In this document: piece after piece, positions 15,528 to 26,021 of the stretch
Layout of the letters: each line of letters opens with the position of its first letter
Position numbering within the stretch: the stretch's first letter is position 1
Origin: JAVKSL01 sp050744225
GTDB taxonomy: Bacteria > Actinomycetota > Acidimicrobiia > Acidimicrobiales > JAJPHD01
Assembly: GCA_050744225.1 (NCBI GenBank)
Contig: JBOGGT010000076.1
Location: 1 to 64,000, forward strand
Reading direction: 5' to 3'
Length of the DNA stretch: 64,000 nt
Notes under the pieces: model-generated
The model's database searches: none
What the model saw: the letters and a program-made list of their open reading frames with translations, nothing else
What the model was told of the DNA's origin: nothing
Translations under genes and position numbers: made by a program

Positions 15528-18500
15528 GCCTGGTCCTGCACGCAGTCTGGTCGGGGGCTTCCCAGTTGTGCGTCTGGGCAGAGGACTCCGAGCGCCCGGG
15601 CGTTGCTCCGGCTCGCCGCCCCACCGCCGGAGGCACACCCAGCCCGCCCCGCGCCCGCCAGCACCCCTTCGCGGCCAGCGTGGACCAGCTGCGCTCAGCG
15701 CTCTCGGGCCGGGTTGCCGGCGGGTCTGCCGGCGGGTCCGCCGGCAGGGAGGAGGCCACTGCGGTCCGGCTCACCCTCAGCCTCCCGAGCTCGGCGAGCG
15801 GCCCCCTTGCCTCTCCCCAGCTGTTGCGGGATCCCTCCCCGGCGGGGAGGTCGGCTCCCTTGCCCTGGAGGGTGGACTCGCTCGCCTTCGGGTCGGGCGA
15901 AGCTGGAGAGGTCCTCCCGTGGATCGCCCGCTTGGGGGAGCTGCCGGGCGAGTCGGGAAGTGTGCGGGTCGGTGATTCGGTCCGCCACCTGGGCAAGGTG
16001 GTCGAGGTAGCGCTGGAGCTGGTAGCCCGGGGTCGCCTCCTGCCCGCGGCAGTCCCAGGGCGCCGCGGCCCAGCCGGGCCGGGTCAGAGCCGTAGACCCA
16101 CCCTCTCGGAGGCCCGGTGGCTGCCGGTGCTGGGAGACCGGGACCGGGGCCGGCTCAGGGCCCTGGTGGCGGGGATGCCGCTGGCGTGCGGGGCCGAGGT
16201 CGCCGCGCGCCTTTCGGCGCGCCCACCTGGCGCGGTTGGGATCGTTCGGGAGCTGTTGGAGTCCACCGTGGATTCCGCCGCCCGCAGCGCGCTGGCGGGC
16301 AAGTCTTTGCTGGGGGTCCGTCGCACCCCCAGGCCGGGGACCCGGGCCGGGTCAACCGGCTCGGGGGCAACCGGTCCCCCGGCGAGCGCCACCGAGGCCT
16401 GGTTGGAGGCGCTGGTCGCCGCAGAGGCGAGCTTTGCCGCGCCCCCCGGCGAAGTGGACAAGCTGATCACCCAGCTGGAGGAGTGGCGCGCTTCGGCAGA
16501 GGTGAACACCGGCCCGGTCCGGCTCTGCCTGCGCCTGGACTCGCCGGAGGGAGACGAGGACCCCTGGCGCATGGAGCTCCTGCTCCAGTCGGTGCAGGAC
16601 CCCAGCCTGTTGATCCCGGCGTCTGAGGCGTGGGCCGCTGGCGGGTCGATGAACCTGCTGGACGGGGTGGTGAAGCACCCCGCGGAGCGCCTGCTGGAGG
16701 GCCTGGGCAAAGCCAGCCGCTTGTACCCGACCCTGGAGAGGGCGTTGGGCGAAGCCCGCCCGGAGGCGTTGGAGCTGGACCTGGGAGAGGCAGCTGCATT
16801 CTTGCGCGAGGGGCTGCCGCTGCTCGAACAGGCGGGCTTCGGCGTGCTGGCCCCGCCCTGGTGGCGCCGCTCCAAGCTGGGCCTGCGCCTCCGGGCCAAG
16901 ACCTCCAAGAAGGCCACTGCGACCTCCCTGGGACTGCTCGGGATGGAGGGCATCTGCTCCTATGCCTGGCAGGTGGCCCTCGGTGACGAGTCGCTTACCA
17001 TCACCGAGCTGCGCAACCTGGCCCGGCTCAAAGCCCCCCTGGTGAGGGTGAAGGGCCAGTGGGTGGAGCTGGGCGAAGCCGACATCGCCGCGGCACTGGC
17101 CGCGATGGAGGTGGGCAACCGCACCGGGGAGATGTCGGTCGGCGAGGTGATGCAGGCCGCCCTGGGCCTCGGAGTCCCTGCGCCGGGCGGCCTCGACGTC
17201 GTGGGGGTGGAGGCCGACGGCTGGCTGGGCGAGCTGTTGAGCGGGAGCTTCGAGCGCAAGCTGGCGCCGGTCCCCACCCCCGAGGCGTTCGTCGGGACGC
17301 TGCGCCCGTACCAGAGCCGGGGCCTGGCCTGGCTCTGTTTCATGTCCAGCCTGGGCCTCGGCGCCTGCCTGGCCGACGACATGGGCCTGGGCAAGACCGC
17401 CCAGCTCCTTGCCCTGCTGGTGGCGGAGAGGGGGCCTGGCGCGGGCGCGCAGTCGGGGGTGGGGGGTGGTCATGGGCGCAAGGGTGCAGATTATTCCAAA
17501 AAGACTGGACCGACGCTGGTCGTGTGTCCGATGTCGGTGGTGGGGAACTGGCAGCGCGAGGCGGAGCGCTTCGCTCCCGGGCTGGCGGTCCACGTGCACC
17601 ACGGCGCCGGGCGGCTGTCGGGGCCGGAGTTCGCTGACGAGGCTGGGCGCTGCGACCTTGTTCTGACCACCTACGCCCTGGCTGCCCGCGACACCGAACT
17701 GCTGAGCTCGGTCGGTTGGGGTCGGATCTGCCTCGACGAGGCCCAGAACATCAAGAACCCCCAGGCGCGCCAGACCCAGGCGATCCGCCGCCTCCCCGCG
17801 GCGCAGCGCGTCGCGCTGACCGGGACGCCGGTCGAGAACCGCCTCAGCGAGCTGTGGTCGATCCTGAGCTTCCTCAACCCGGGCCTGCTCGGCTCGGAGA
17901 AGGGCTTCCGGGAGGCCTTCGCCGTCCCCATCGAGCGCCACGGGGACGAGGAGGCGGCACAGACGCTGCGGCGGGCGACCGGGCCTTTTATCCTGAGGCG
18001 GCTCAAGACCGACAAGACGATCATCGCCGACCTGCCGGACAAGCTGGAGATGAAGGTGTACTGCAATCTCACCAGGGAGCAGGCCACCTTGTACCAGGCG
18101 GTGGTGGACGACATGCTGGACCAGGTCGAGGCGGCCGAGGGCATGGCCAGGCGGGGCTTGGTGCTCGCCACCATGATGAAGCTCAAGCAGGTCTGCAACC
18201 ATCCGGCCCAGCTGCTCGGGGACTCCTCCCGGTTGGAGGGGCGCTCGGGCAAGCTGGCGAGGCTCACCGAAACCCTGGAAGAGATCGTGGCCGAGGGGGA
18301 CAAGGCACTGGTGTTCACCCAGTTCGCCGAGATGGGGACCATGCTCGCCGGGCACCTGCGCGAGCGTCTGGGCCGTGAGGTCCTCTGGCTCCACGGAGGG
18401 GTGTCCAAGCCCAAGCGGGACGAGATGGTGGCCCGATTCCAGGGCTCCGGCTCGGGGGCGCCTGGCGCAGGGCCGTCGGTGTTCCTGCTGTCGATCAAGG

Positions 18501-18805
18501 CCGGCGGCACCGGGCTGAACCTCACCGCGGCCAACCACGTCATCCACTTCGACCGCTGGTGGAACCCCGCGGTCGAGGACCAAGCCACCGACCGGGCCTT
18601 CCGGATTGGCCAGCGCCGCAACGTGCAGGTGCGAAAGCTGGTCTGCGTGGGCACCCTGGAGGAGCGCATCGACGCCATGATCGAGGTCAAGCGAGAGCTG
18701 GCCGAGCGGATCGTGGGTACCGGCGAGGGGTGGCTCACCGAGCTGTCCACTTCGGCGCTGCGCGAGCTGGTCGCGCTCTCAGCCGACGCGGTGGCAGAGG
18801 GTTAG
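15524..18805 (+). CDS. SNF2-family DEAD/DEAH-box helicase
   Basis: 1093 residues from GTG. The N-terminal half (about 1-570) is the variable bacterial SNF2 region. Motor motifs follow: CLADDMGLGKTAQLLALL (Walker A), CPMSVVGNW, LDEAQNIKNPQAR (Walker B, DEAQ box), ALTGTPVENRLSELWSI, then the second RecA fold with VFTQFAEMGTML and the arginine-finger motif DRAFRIGQRRNV. A short Gly-rich insert (VAGGSAGGSAG) is encoded at about 15715-15745. It is followed by a SWIM zinc-finger gene 2 nt after its stop, a common bacterial pairing. The role is probably chromosome- or RNA polymerase-linked DNA translocation; the exact function is unknown. Confidence 0.92.
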   Translation: MSLVLHAVWSGASQLCVWAEDSERPGVAPARRPTAGGTPSPPRARQHPFAASVDQLRSALSGRVAGGSAGGSAGREEATAVRLTLSLPSSASGPLASPQLLRDPSPAGRSAPLPWRVDSLAFGSGEAGEVLPWIARLGELPGESGSVRVGDSVRHLGKVVEVALELVARGRLLPAAVPGRRGPAGPGQSRRPTLSEARWLPVLGDRDRGRLRALVAGMPLACGAEVAARLSARPPGAVGIVRELLESTVDSAARSALAGKSLLGVRRTPRPGTRAGSTGSGATGPPASATEAWLEALVAAEASFAAPPGEVDKLITQLEEWRASAEVNTGPVRLCLRLDSPEGDEDPWRMELLLQSVQDPSLLIPASEAWAAGGSMNLLDGVVKHPAERLLEGLGKASRLYPTLERALGEARPEALELDLGEAAAFLREGLPLLEQAGFGVLAPPWWRRSKLGLRLRAKTSKKATATSLGLLGMEGICSYAWQVALGDESLTITELRNLARLKAPLVRVKGQWVELGEADIAAALAAMEVGNRTGEMSVGEVMQAALGLGVPAPGGLDVVGVEADGWLGELLSGSFERKLAPVPTPEAFVGTLRPYQSRGLAWLCFMSSLGLGACLADDMGLGKTAQLLALLVAERGPGAGAQSGVGGGHGRKGADYSKKTGPTLVVCPMSVVGNWQREAERFAPGLAVHVHHGAGRLSGPEFADEAGRCDLVLTTYALAARDTELLSSVGWGRICLDEAQNIKNPQARQTQAIRRLPAAQRVALTGTPVENRLSELWSILSFLNPGLLGSEKGFREAFAVPIERHGDEEAAQTLRRATGPFILRRLKTDKTIIADLPDKLEMKVYCNLTREQATLYQAVVDDMLDQVEAAEGMARRGLVLATMMKLKQVCNHPAQLLGDSSRLEGRSGKLARLTETLEEIVAEGDKALVFTQFAEMGTMLAGHLRERLGREVLWLHGGVSKPKRDEMVARFQGSGSGAPGAGPSVFLLSIKAGGTGLNLTAANHVIHFDRWWNPAVEDQATDRAFRIGQRRNVQVRKLVCVGTLEERIDAMIEVKRELAERIVGTGEGWLTELSTSALRELVALSADAVAEG

Positions 18806-18807
18806 CC

Positions 18808-19764
18808 GTGGCTGGCGATTACTACGGCTACTGGCCGCCACCGTCGAAGCCCCGCAAGGTGGAGGGCGGGCTCAAGGCGCGCAGCCGCCGCGGCAAGATC
18901 GGCGAGAAGTGGTGGTCACAGCGGTTCATCGCGGTGCTGGAGTCTTTCAACATGGGCGCCCGGCTGGAGCGGGGCCGGCGCTACGCCCGCTCCGGCCAGG
19001 TGCTCGCCCTGGAGGTAACCCCCGGCCTGGTCACTGCGACGGTCCAGGGCTCACGGGTCAAGCCTTACAGGGTGCTGGTGGCGGTGGAGAAGCTGGGACC
19101 CGCCGAGTGGGAGCGGGTGGAGGCCGCTATGGCGGCGAGGGCGGTGTTCCTCGCCAAGCTGTTAGCCGGGGAGATGCCGGCCGAGATCGAGGAGGCCTTT
19201 GCCGCCTGCTCGCTGTCGGTGTTCCCGCGGTCTCGCCGGGACCTGGATACCGCCTGTTCGTGCCCGGACTCGGCGAACCCGTGCAAGCACGTGGCGGCTA
19301 CTTACTACCTGCTGGCCGAGGCTTTCGACACTGACCCGTTCTTGATCCTGGCCTGGCGCGGCCGGACCCGCGAGCAGCTGCTGGACGGTCTGCGAGCCCG
19401 CAGGAGCGCCGCCGGGGCGGGTGCCGCCGGCTTGGGCGCCGCCGGGGCGGGCGCCGCCGGCTTGTCAAACGGGGGCGGTGTGATCAACGGCGACGACGCC
19501 CTGTGGTCCCGGATCGAAGCCGACACGCTGGCGTCGGCTGGCGACCCCGTCTCGGACGCGGCGCTGGAGACGTTCTGGGTTGCGGGACCGCAGGGCGGAC
19601 CCCCGCTGAGCCGCCGGGTGCCAGCGGTGCCGGCTGCCATCTTGCGACAGCTCGACCCGACGGTGCTCGAAGCCCGGGGTAAGGGCCTGGCCGAACTGCT
19701 GGGGCCTGCCTACCCGCTCATGACCGCCGCGGCCGCCAGGACCCTGGACCAAGCTGGTATTTGA
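18808..19764 (+). CDS. SWIM zinc-finger protein
   Basis: 318 residues from GTG 18808, directly after the helicase stop. The SWIM motif is CSCPDSANPCKH (CxC...CxH), near residue 150, preceded by a conserved N-terminal part starting DYYGYWPPP. A tandem Ala/Gly insert (about 19405-19465) separates it from a C-terminal domain ending LGPAYPLMTAAAARTLDQAG. SWIM proteins next to SNF2 helicases are thought to work with them on DNA; this is known as a gene-pair association only. The frame from 18559 begins inside the helicase gene and is not used. Confidence 0.85.
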   Translation: MAGDYYGYWPPPSKPRKVEGGLKARSRRGKIGEKWWSQRFIAVLESFNMGARLERGRRYARSGQVLALEVTPGLVTATVQGSRVKPYRVLVAVEKLGPAEWERVEAAMAARAVFLAKLLAGEMPAEIEEAFAACSLSVFPRSRRDLDTACSCPDSANPCKHVAATYYLLAEAFDTDPFLILAWRGRTREQLLDGLRARRSAAGAGAAGLGAAGAGAAGLSNGGGVINGDDALWSRIEADTLASAGDPVSDAALETFWVAGPQGGPPLSRRVPAVPAAILRQLDPTVLEARGKGLAELLGPAYPLMTAAAARTLDQAGI

Positions 19765-19777
19765 GCGGGGATGCGCG

Positions 19778-19824
19778 AACTCTGGTAGTTTTGGGTCGCT
19801 TTTCGTACCAAAACTACCAGAGTT
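19778..19824. terminator. Bidirectional terminator-type hairpin
   Basis: Perfect 17-bp inverted repeat (arms 19778-19794 and 19808-19824, 13-nt loop) between two converging genes. The stems end in A/T-rich tracts, so it can act in both directions. Confidence 0.75.
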
Positions 19825-19864
19825 TCACTTCCGGTCCCTCGCAGGTGGGCACCTCCAACAGGTC

Positions 19865-20368
19865 CTACCCCGACTGCTCGGCGATGTAGGCCTCGGGGTC
19901 CCGGTCGGTGATCTCCAAGTGGCGCCCCCCTGCGTGGCGCTCCTTGAAAGCCACGAACTGTGAGCCGAGTTCGTCGCGCCGCTCCTGGGTCGTGTTGGAT
20001 CGGAAGTCGGCCAGCGCGCCGCGCTCTTCTTCTCCCATGTGGTCACTGTTCTGGGTCCGGGCCTCGCCCACCGCCTTCCACCAGGCCTCGGTCCCGACAG
20101 CCTGCCTGCCGGCATCGGCCAGCGCGTCGCGGATCTTGTTGTGGTCCCCGATGGCGTCGATGGTCTCTTCCTCGGCGTTCTCGCCCTGCTTGAGCAGGCA
20201 GGGGTAGAACACCTCCTCCTCCGTGGCCGCGTGCAGGTCCAAGAGCATGGCGAGCGGGGTCCACAGCCGGGCCAGGGCATAGGTATCGGTGCCCGCGGTG
20301 TCCATCTCGGCGAAGCGGCGGCGGAAGGTCTCGTGGTCGTCCAGGATGAGGTCGCAGATATCGGGCAT
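19865..20368 (-). CDS. Hemerythrin HHE-domain protein
   Basis: 167 residues. It has the HHE pattern of a four-helix di-iron protein: ICDLILDDHETFRRRF, then LLDLHAATEEEVFYPCLL, DHNKIRDALADAG and the closing DHMGEEERGALADF. Such proteins bind O2, NO or iron and often act in oxygen or nitrosative-stress sensing. A strong AGAAGGAG ribosome site precedes the ATG at 20368. It converges on the SWIM gene across the hairpin. Single gene; no partner visible. Confidence 0.85.
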   Translation of the reverse strand: MPDICDLILDDHETFRRRFAEMDTAGTDTYALARLWTPLAMLLDLHAATEEEVFYPCLLKQGENAEEETIDAIGDHNKIRDALADAGRQAVGTEAWWKAVGEARTQNSDHMGEEERGALADFRSNTTQERRDELGSQFVAFKERHAGGRHLEITDRDPEAYIAEQSG

Positions 20369-20750
20369 GTAGGCGCTCCTTCTGTGGCGGCTCCCTCATT
20401 CCTTCCCGCTACTCACCCCTGCCACACCCATGCCTGGACTTCAGAGTTTACCAAACTCAGCTCAGAAGCGACGGTTCCCACGACAGTCAGCCCAAGGTCG
20501 CGGAGGTCGTTCGCCGGCTGCTGCCCCGCGACACGCAGTTGGCGTAGGTGCGCTCCCTCGATGACCCTGACCTGGCCACTAACGCTAACTGACCTCCTCA
20601 GCACCCCGCCGGCTCGGGCTCAGCTCGCGACAGGAGGCTCGGGGCGGGCGTTTTCCACACGGGCCAGCCTGGCCCGCCGCCACCTTCTGGTGCACACCAC
20701 GAACATCGAGGGTCCAACCACGGTCCACATTGCATACAAGGCCCACCGAA
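20369..20750. other. Intergenic stretch without a convincing gene
   Basis: About 380 nt between the hemerythrin gene and rpsT. Short frames on both strands exist (for example 20413-20604, minus), but none shows a known domain. I see no RNA gene. Confidence 0.4.
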
Positions 20751-21023
20751 CTACTCGGCGGCTGCCTCCAGGGCGGCGACCCGGCGCATCAGCGCGGACT
20801 TGCGGTTGGCGGCCTGGTTGGCGTGGATGATGCCCTTGGCTGCGGCCTTGTCCAGGCGCTTGCAGGCCATGCGCAGGGCCTCGACAGACTCTGGGGCGCC
20901 GGCCTCGGCGGTCGCCACCGCGGTCTTGATGCGGGTCTTGACCTCGGAGCGCACACCCTTGTTCCGCACCCGGCGGCGCTCGTTCTGGCGGTTGCGCTTG
21001 ATCTGGCTCTTGATGTTTGCCAC
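20751..21023 (-). CDS. rpsT: 30S ribosomal protein S20
   Basis: 90 residues from the GTG at 21023 (ANIKSQIKRNRQNERRRVRN at the start). It is basic and all-helical, with the S20 phrase DKAAAKGIIHANQAANRKS. S20 binds 16S rRNA early in 30S assembly. It is divergent from lepA, the conserved actinobacterial arrangement. The longer frame to 21113 would overlap the lepA promoter region. Confidence 0.95.
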   Translation of the reverse strand: MANIKSQIKRNRQNERRRVRNKGVRSEVKTRIKTAVATAEAGAPESVEALRMACKRLDKAAAKGIIHANQAANRKSALMRRVAALEAAAE

Positions 21024-21124
21024 GGCGGACCACCCTAGCCGGAGTCCGCGCCGACCCACGCCGGGCGGCCGCTGCACGGGGGAGGGCGCGGGTCCGGCCG
21101 GACAACCGACCATATTCCATAAAA

Positions 21125-22945
<1,821 letters not shown>

Positions 22946-22972
22946 CCCTTCGGCTGACTAACCCCTTTCGAG

Positions 22973-22978
22973 TAATCT
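22973..22978 (+). promoter_or_regulatory. -10 element (leaderless type)
   Basis: TAATCT lies 7 nt before the TTG start of the glycosyltransferase. Confidence 0.45.
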
Positions 22979-22985
22979 TGCCGGG

Positions 22986-23798
22986 TTGCCCCACCGACCC
23001 GTGCCCACCCCCGACCCTGCCGCCCGCTCCGGATCACTGTCGGAGCCGCCGAGCGTCGAGCTGTCCATCGTGGTGCCCTACTACAACCCCGGCCCCCGCC
23101 TGCGGGAGAACGTAGAACGGCTCCTGGAGGTGCTCTCCGTCGCCGGGGTCCGCTTCGAGGTGATCGCGGTCTCCGACGGGTCCACCGACGGCAGCGCCGA
23201 GACCCTGGAGGGCCTCGGCGGGGGGAGCCTCCGGCGGGTCACCCTGGCGACCAACGCGGGAAAGGGCGAGGCGCTGCGGGTGGGCCTGACGATGGGCCGG
23301 GGTGAATGGCTGGGATTTATCGACGCGGACGGGGACCTGTCGCCCGAGCTGCTGGGCCCGTTCGTGTCGCTGATGCGCCTCTACGGACCGGACATCATCC
23401 TCGGCTCCAAGCGCCACCCCATGTCGGATGTCCATTACCCGCCGCTGCGCCGGGCGTACTCGTGGGGATACCAGCAGCTCATCGCCCTGCTGTTCCACCT
23501 GGAGGTGCGAGACACCCAGACCGGGATCAAGCTGATCCGGCGAGAGGTGCTGGCTGCGGTGCTGCCAAAGATGGTGGAGAAGCGCTTCGCCTTCGACCTC
23601 GAGCTGTTCGTGGTGGCCCGCCACCTGGGCTATGACCAACTCCTGGAGGTCCCGGTGCGGATCTCCGAGCGCTTCTCCAGCACCATCTCCGCCCGGGCGG
23701 TGGGGCGGATCTTCCTGGATACCCTGGCGATCTGGTACCGCCTCCACCTGCGCCGCCACTACGGTCGTGGCAGTGGGCGGGGCGCCGAGACTGGGTAG
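22986..23798 (+). CDS. Family 2 glycosyltransferase
   Basis: 270 residues from a TTG. GT-A fold: LSIVVPYYNPGPRLRENVER at about 22-41, SDGSTDGS, NAGKGEALRVGL, the metal-binding FIDADGD, then GSKRHPMSDVHYPPLRR and DTQTGIKLIRREV. This set resembles polyprenyl-phosphate glucose/mannose transferases (Dpm1/DPG synthase type) without membrane helices. The likely product is a lipid-linked sugar for cell-envelope glycosylation. It lies between lepA and hrcA, where actinobacteria more often have hemW. Confidence 0.85.
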   Translation: MPHRPVPTPDPAARSGSLSEPPSVELSIVVPYYNPGPRLRENVERLLEVLSVAGVRFEVIAVSDGSTDGSAETLEGLGGGSLRRVTLATNAGKGEALRVGLTMGRGEWLGFIDADGDLSPELLGPFVSLMRLYGPDIILGSKRHPMSDVHYPPLRRAYSWGYQQLIALLFHLEVRDTQTGIKLIRREVLAAVLPKMVEKRFAFDLELFVVARHLGYDQLLEVPVRISERFSSTISARAVGRIFLDTLAIWYRLHLRRHYGRGSGRGAETG

Positions 23799-23801
23799 GA
23801 T
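23796..23801 (+). promoter_or_regulatory. -10 element (leaderless type) of hrcA
   Basis: TAGGAT lies 8 nt before the GTG of hrcA. I see no CIRCE inverted repeat here. Confidence 0.45.
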
Positions 23802-23809
23802 CGATCCGA

Positions 23810-24808
23810 GTGGAAGAGCGCACTGCAGCCATTCTCCGGGCGGTGGTCACGGAGTACATCGACACGGCCACCCCGGTCGGGTCCGCGCGCGTGCTGAGTG
23901 CTCCTGGGGTAACGGTCTCGGCGGCCACCGTCCGCAACGAGATGGCCTCCCTGGAACACGAGGGCTTCCTGGCTCAGCCCCACACCAGCGCCGGGCGCAT
24001 CCCCACCGACAAGGGCTACCGCTTCTTCGTGGATCAGCTGATCGGCCCGATCAGCCTGGAGCCGGGCCAGCACCACCAGGTGAAGGACTTCTTTGCCCAC
24101 GCCCACGGCGAGCTGGAGCAACTGCTGCACGACACCTCGACCCTGCTCTCCCGCCTCACCCACACCGCCGCGGTGGTGGTGGGCCCTCCCCACGTGGCAG
24201 CCACCATCCGGTCCATCCAGCTGGTGGGGATGAACCGGCGCACCGGGCTGCTGGTGGTGGTGGCCTCCAACGGGGCGGTCTACCGGCACACCCTGGAGCT
24301 GGCGGAGGACTGCTCGGACGAGCGCTTCTCGGCCGCCTCGTGCGCGCTGATGGCCGAGTTGCTCGGTCACACCCTCGCCGGAGCGGCTGTTCTTGAGGCC
24401 GCTCCAACAGGCGACGCCGGAACCGATCAGGTGGTGGCTGCGGCGTTTGCCGCTCTGGGACAGTTGGACGAGGCTGAGCAGATCTTCGTGGGGGGCACGG
24501 CCCAGATGGCGTCGGCCTTCGACGCGGTGGAGACCGTGCGCTCGGTGCTCGGCATACTGGAGCAGCAGTACGTGGTGGTCAGCCTGCTGCGTGACGTGAT
24601 CGACCGGGGGCTGACGGTGTCGATCGGGGCGGAGCACGGCCTGGCCCCCCTTGCCGACTGCGCGGTGGTGGTGGCCCGCTACCAGGTCGAGGGCAGCGAG
24701 TCCGGATCGGTCGGGGTGCTGGGGCCGACCAGGATGAACTACCCCCAGGCCCTGGCCGCGGTGGCCGTGGTGGGCGAGCGGCTGGGTCACCACTTGAGCG
24801 AGGGATAG
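23810..24808 (+). CDS. hrcA: Heat-inducible transcription repressor HrcA
   Basis: 332 residues from GTG. The N-terminal winged helix contains ERTAAILRAVVTEYIDTATP and VGSARVL, followed by the HrcA phrase VSAATVRNEMASLEHEGFL, with TSAGRIPTDKGYR next. The rest is the HrcA GAF-like and insert domains, ending with the conserved GPTRMNYPQALA. HrcA represses chaperone genes at CIRCE sites. The gene is next to dnaJ, the usual order. Confidence 0.95.
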   Translation: MEERTAAILRAVVTEYIDTATPVGSARVLSAPGVTVSAATVRNEMASLEHEGFLAQPHTSAGRIPTDKGYRFFVDQLIGPISLEPGQHHQVKDFFAHAHGELEQLLHDTSTLLSRLTHTAAVVVGPPHVAATIRSIQLVGMNRRTGLLVVVASNGAVYRHTLELAEDCSDERFSAASCALMAELLGHTLAGAAVLEAAPTGDAGTDQVVAAAFAALGQLDEAEQIFVGGTAQMASAFDAVETVRSVLGILEQQYVVVSLLRDVIDRGLTVSIGAEHGLAPLADCAVVVARYQVEGSESGSVGVLGPTRMNYPQALAAVAVVGERLGHHLSEG

Positions 24809-24815
24809 GAAGGCT

Positions 24816-26018
24816 TTGGCCCAGGACTATTATGCGCTGCTGGGGGTAACCCGCAGCGCCACCGAAGAGGAGATCAAGCGGGCCTACCGCCAGCGCGCCC
24901 GCGAGCTGCACCCCGACGCCAACGGGGGCGACCCGGCCACCGAGGAGCGCTTCAAGGAGGCCACCCTGGCGTATGAGACCCTACGCGACGCGGAGCGCCG
25001 CCGCCGCTACGACATGTTCGGCCCCGAGGGGCTGAGGGGGACCGGCGGTCCGTTCGGTCCGGGCGGGGCGGGCGGCGCGGGCGGCCCCGGGGGGGCCAAC
25101 GACCTGTTCGGGGCGGGGCTGGGGGACCTGTTGGGGGCCTTCTTCGGGGGTGGTGCGGGCCCGTTCGGCGCTGGCGGTCCTGGCGGTGGGGCCGGTTCTG
25201 GGGCTGGCGGTGGGCCGGGTCGACCCCGGGCGGCCCAGGGCGCGCACATGGAGGTGACGGTAGAGCTCGGCTTCGAGGAGGCGGTGTTCGGCGTGGCCCG
25301 CGAGGTGAGCCTCCGCCTGCCGGTCGAGTGTTCCACCTGTTCGGGGAGCGGAGCCGCTCCGGGGACCAAGCCAACGGTCTGCGCGGCCTGCAACGGCTTG
25401 GGCGAGCTGAGGCGGGTCCGCCAGTCCATCCTCGGCCAGATGGTCACCGCCAGCCCGTGCAACCGGTGCCGGGGCACCGGCCAGGTCATCGCCTCCGCCT
25501 GCCCGGCCTGCCGTGGGGAGGGGCGCCGGACCGAGGAGCGGGCCGTTACGGTGGAGGTGCCCGCGGGGGTGGACGAGGGGTCCACCCTCCGCCTGAACGG
25601 GCGGGGGGCTTCTGGGTCGCGGGGCGGGCCGCCTGGCGACCTTTACGTGCACCTGAAGGTCCGCCCGCACCCACGGTTCCGCCGTGACGGCTACGACCTG
25701 GTCGAGTTGCGCCACATCCCGATGACCCAGGCGGCCCTAGGGGTCATCATGGCGCTGGAGACCCTGGACGGGGACGAGGACCTGGTGGTCCCGGCGGGGA
25801 CCCATTCAGGGCGCACGTTCCGGCTTCGCGGCCGTGGGGTACCCCACGTCCAGGCCCGGGGGCGCGGTGACCTTGTGGTGGAGGTGGTGGTGGACACTCC
25901 CGGCGAGCTCTCCGGCGAGCAGGCTGAGCTGCTGCGCCAGCTGGCCGAGCTGCGGGGCGAGGAGGTGGCTCCGGGCGACGCAGGCTTGATGCGCAAGATC
26001 CGCTCCGCCTTCCGCTGA
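24816..26018 (+). CDS. dnaJ: Chaperone protein DnaJ
   Basis: 400 residues from a TTG with GGAAGG upstream. Order of domains: J-domain with YYALLGVTRSATEEEIKRAY and the HPD motif (ELHPDAN), a long Gly/Pro/Phe-rich linker (about 70-140), and a zinc domain with four CxxCxGxG repeats (CSTCSGSG, CAACNGLG, CNRCRGTG, CPACRGEG). The C-terminal substrate-binding domain contains GDLYVHLKVRPHPRFRRDG. It stimulates DnaK and is coupled to hrcA by a 7-nt gap. The Gly-rich linker is long and repetitive. Confidence 0.96.
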   Translation: MAQDYYALLGVTRSATEEEIKRAYRQRARELHPDANGGDPATEERFKEATLAYETLRDAERRRRYDMFGPEGLRGTGGPFGPGGAGGAGGPGGANDLFGAGLGDLLGAFFGGGAGPFGAGGPGGGAGSGAGGGPGRPRAAQGAHMEVTVELGFEEAVFGVAREVSLRLPVECSTCSGSGAAPGTKPTVCAACNGLGELRRVRQSILGQMVTASPCNRCRGTGQVIASACPACRGEGRRTEERAVTVEVPAGVDEGSTLRLNGRGASGSRGGPPGDLYVHLKVRPHPRFRRDGYDLVELRHIPMTQAALGVIMALETLDGDEDLVVPAGTHSGRTFRLRGRGVPHVQARGRGDLVVEVVVDTPGELSGEQAELLRQLAELRGEEVAPGDAGLMRKIRSAFR

Positions 26019-26021
26019 GCC

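Noticed and set aside
16352..18583. 743-residue minus-strand frame opposite the helicase
   Set aside because: GC-rich shadow; the plus-strand frame carries all SNF2 motifs.
20413..20604. 63-residue minus-strand ORF between the hemerythrin gene and rpsT
   Set aside because: It has an AGGAGG-like site upstream but no recognisable domain and weak coding character, so it is not supported as a gene.
23796..23830. CIRCE operator before hrcA
   Set aside because: No TTAGCACTC-N9-GAGTGCTAA-type repeat is present; only a -10 element is visible.
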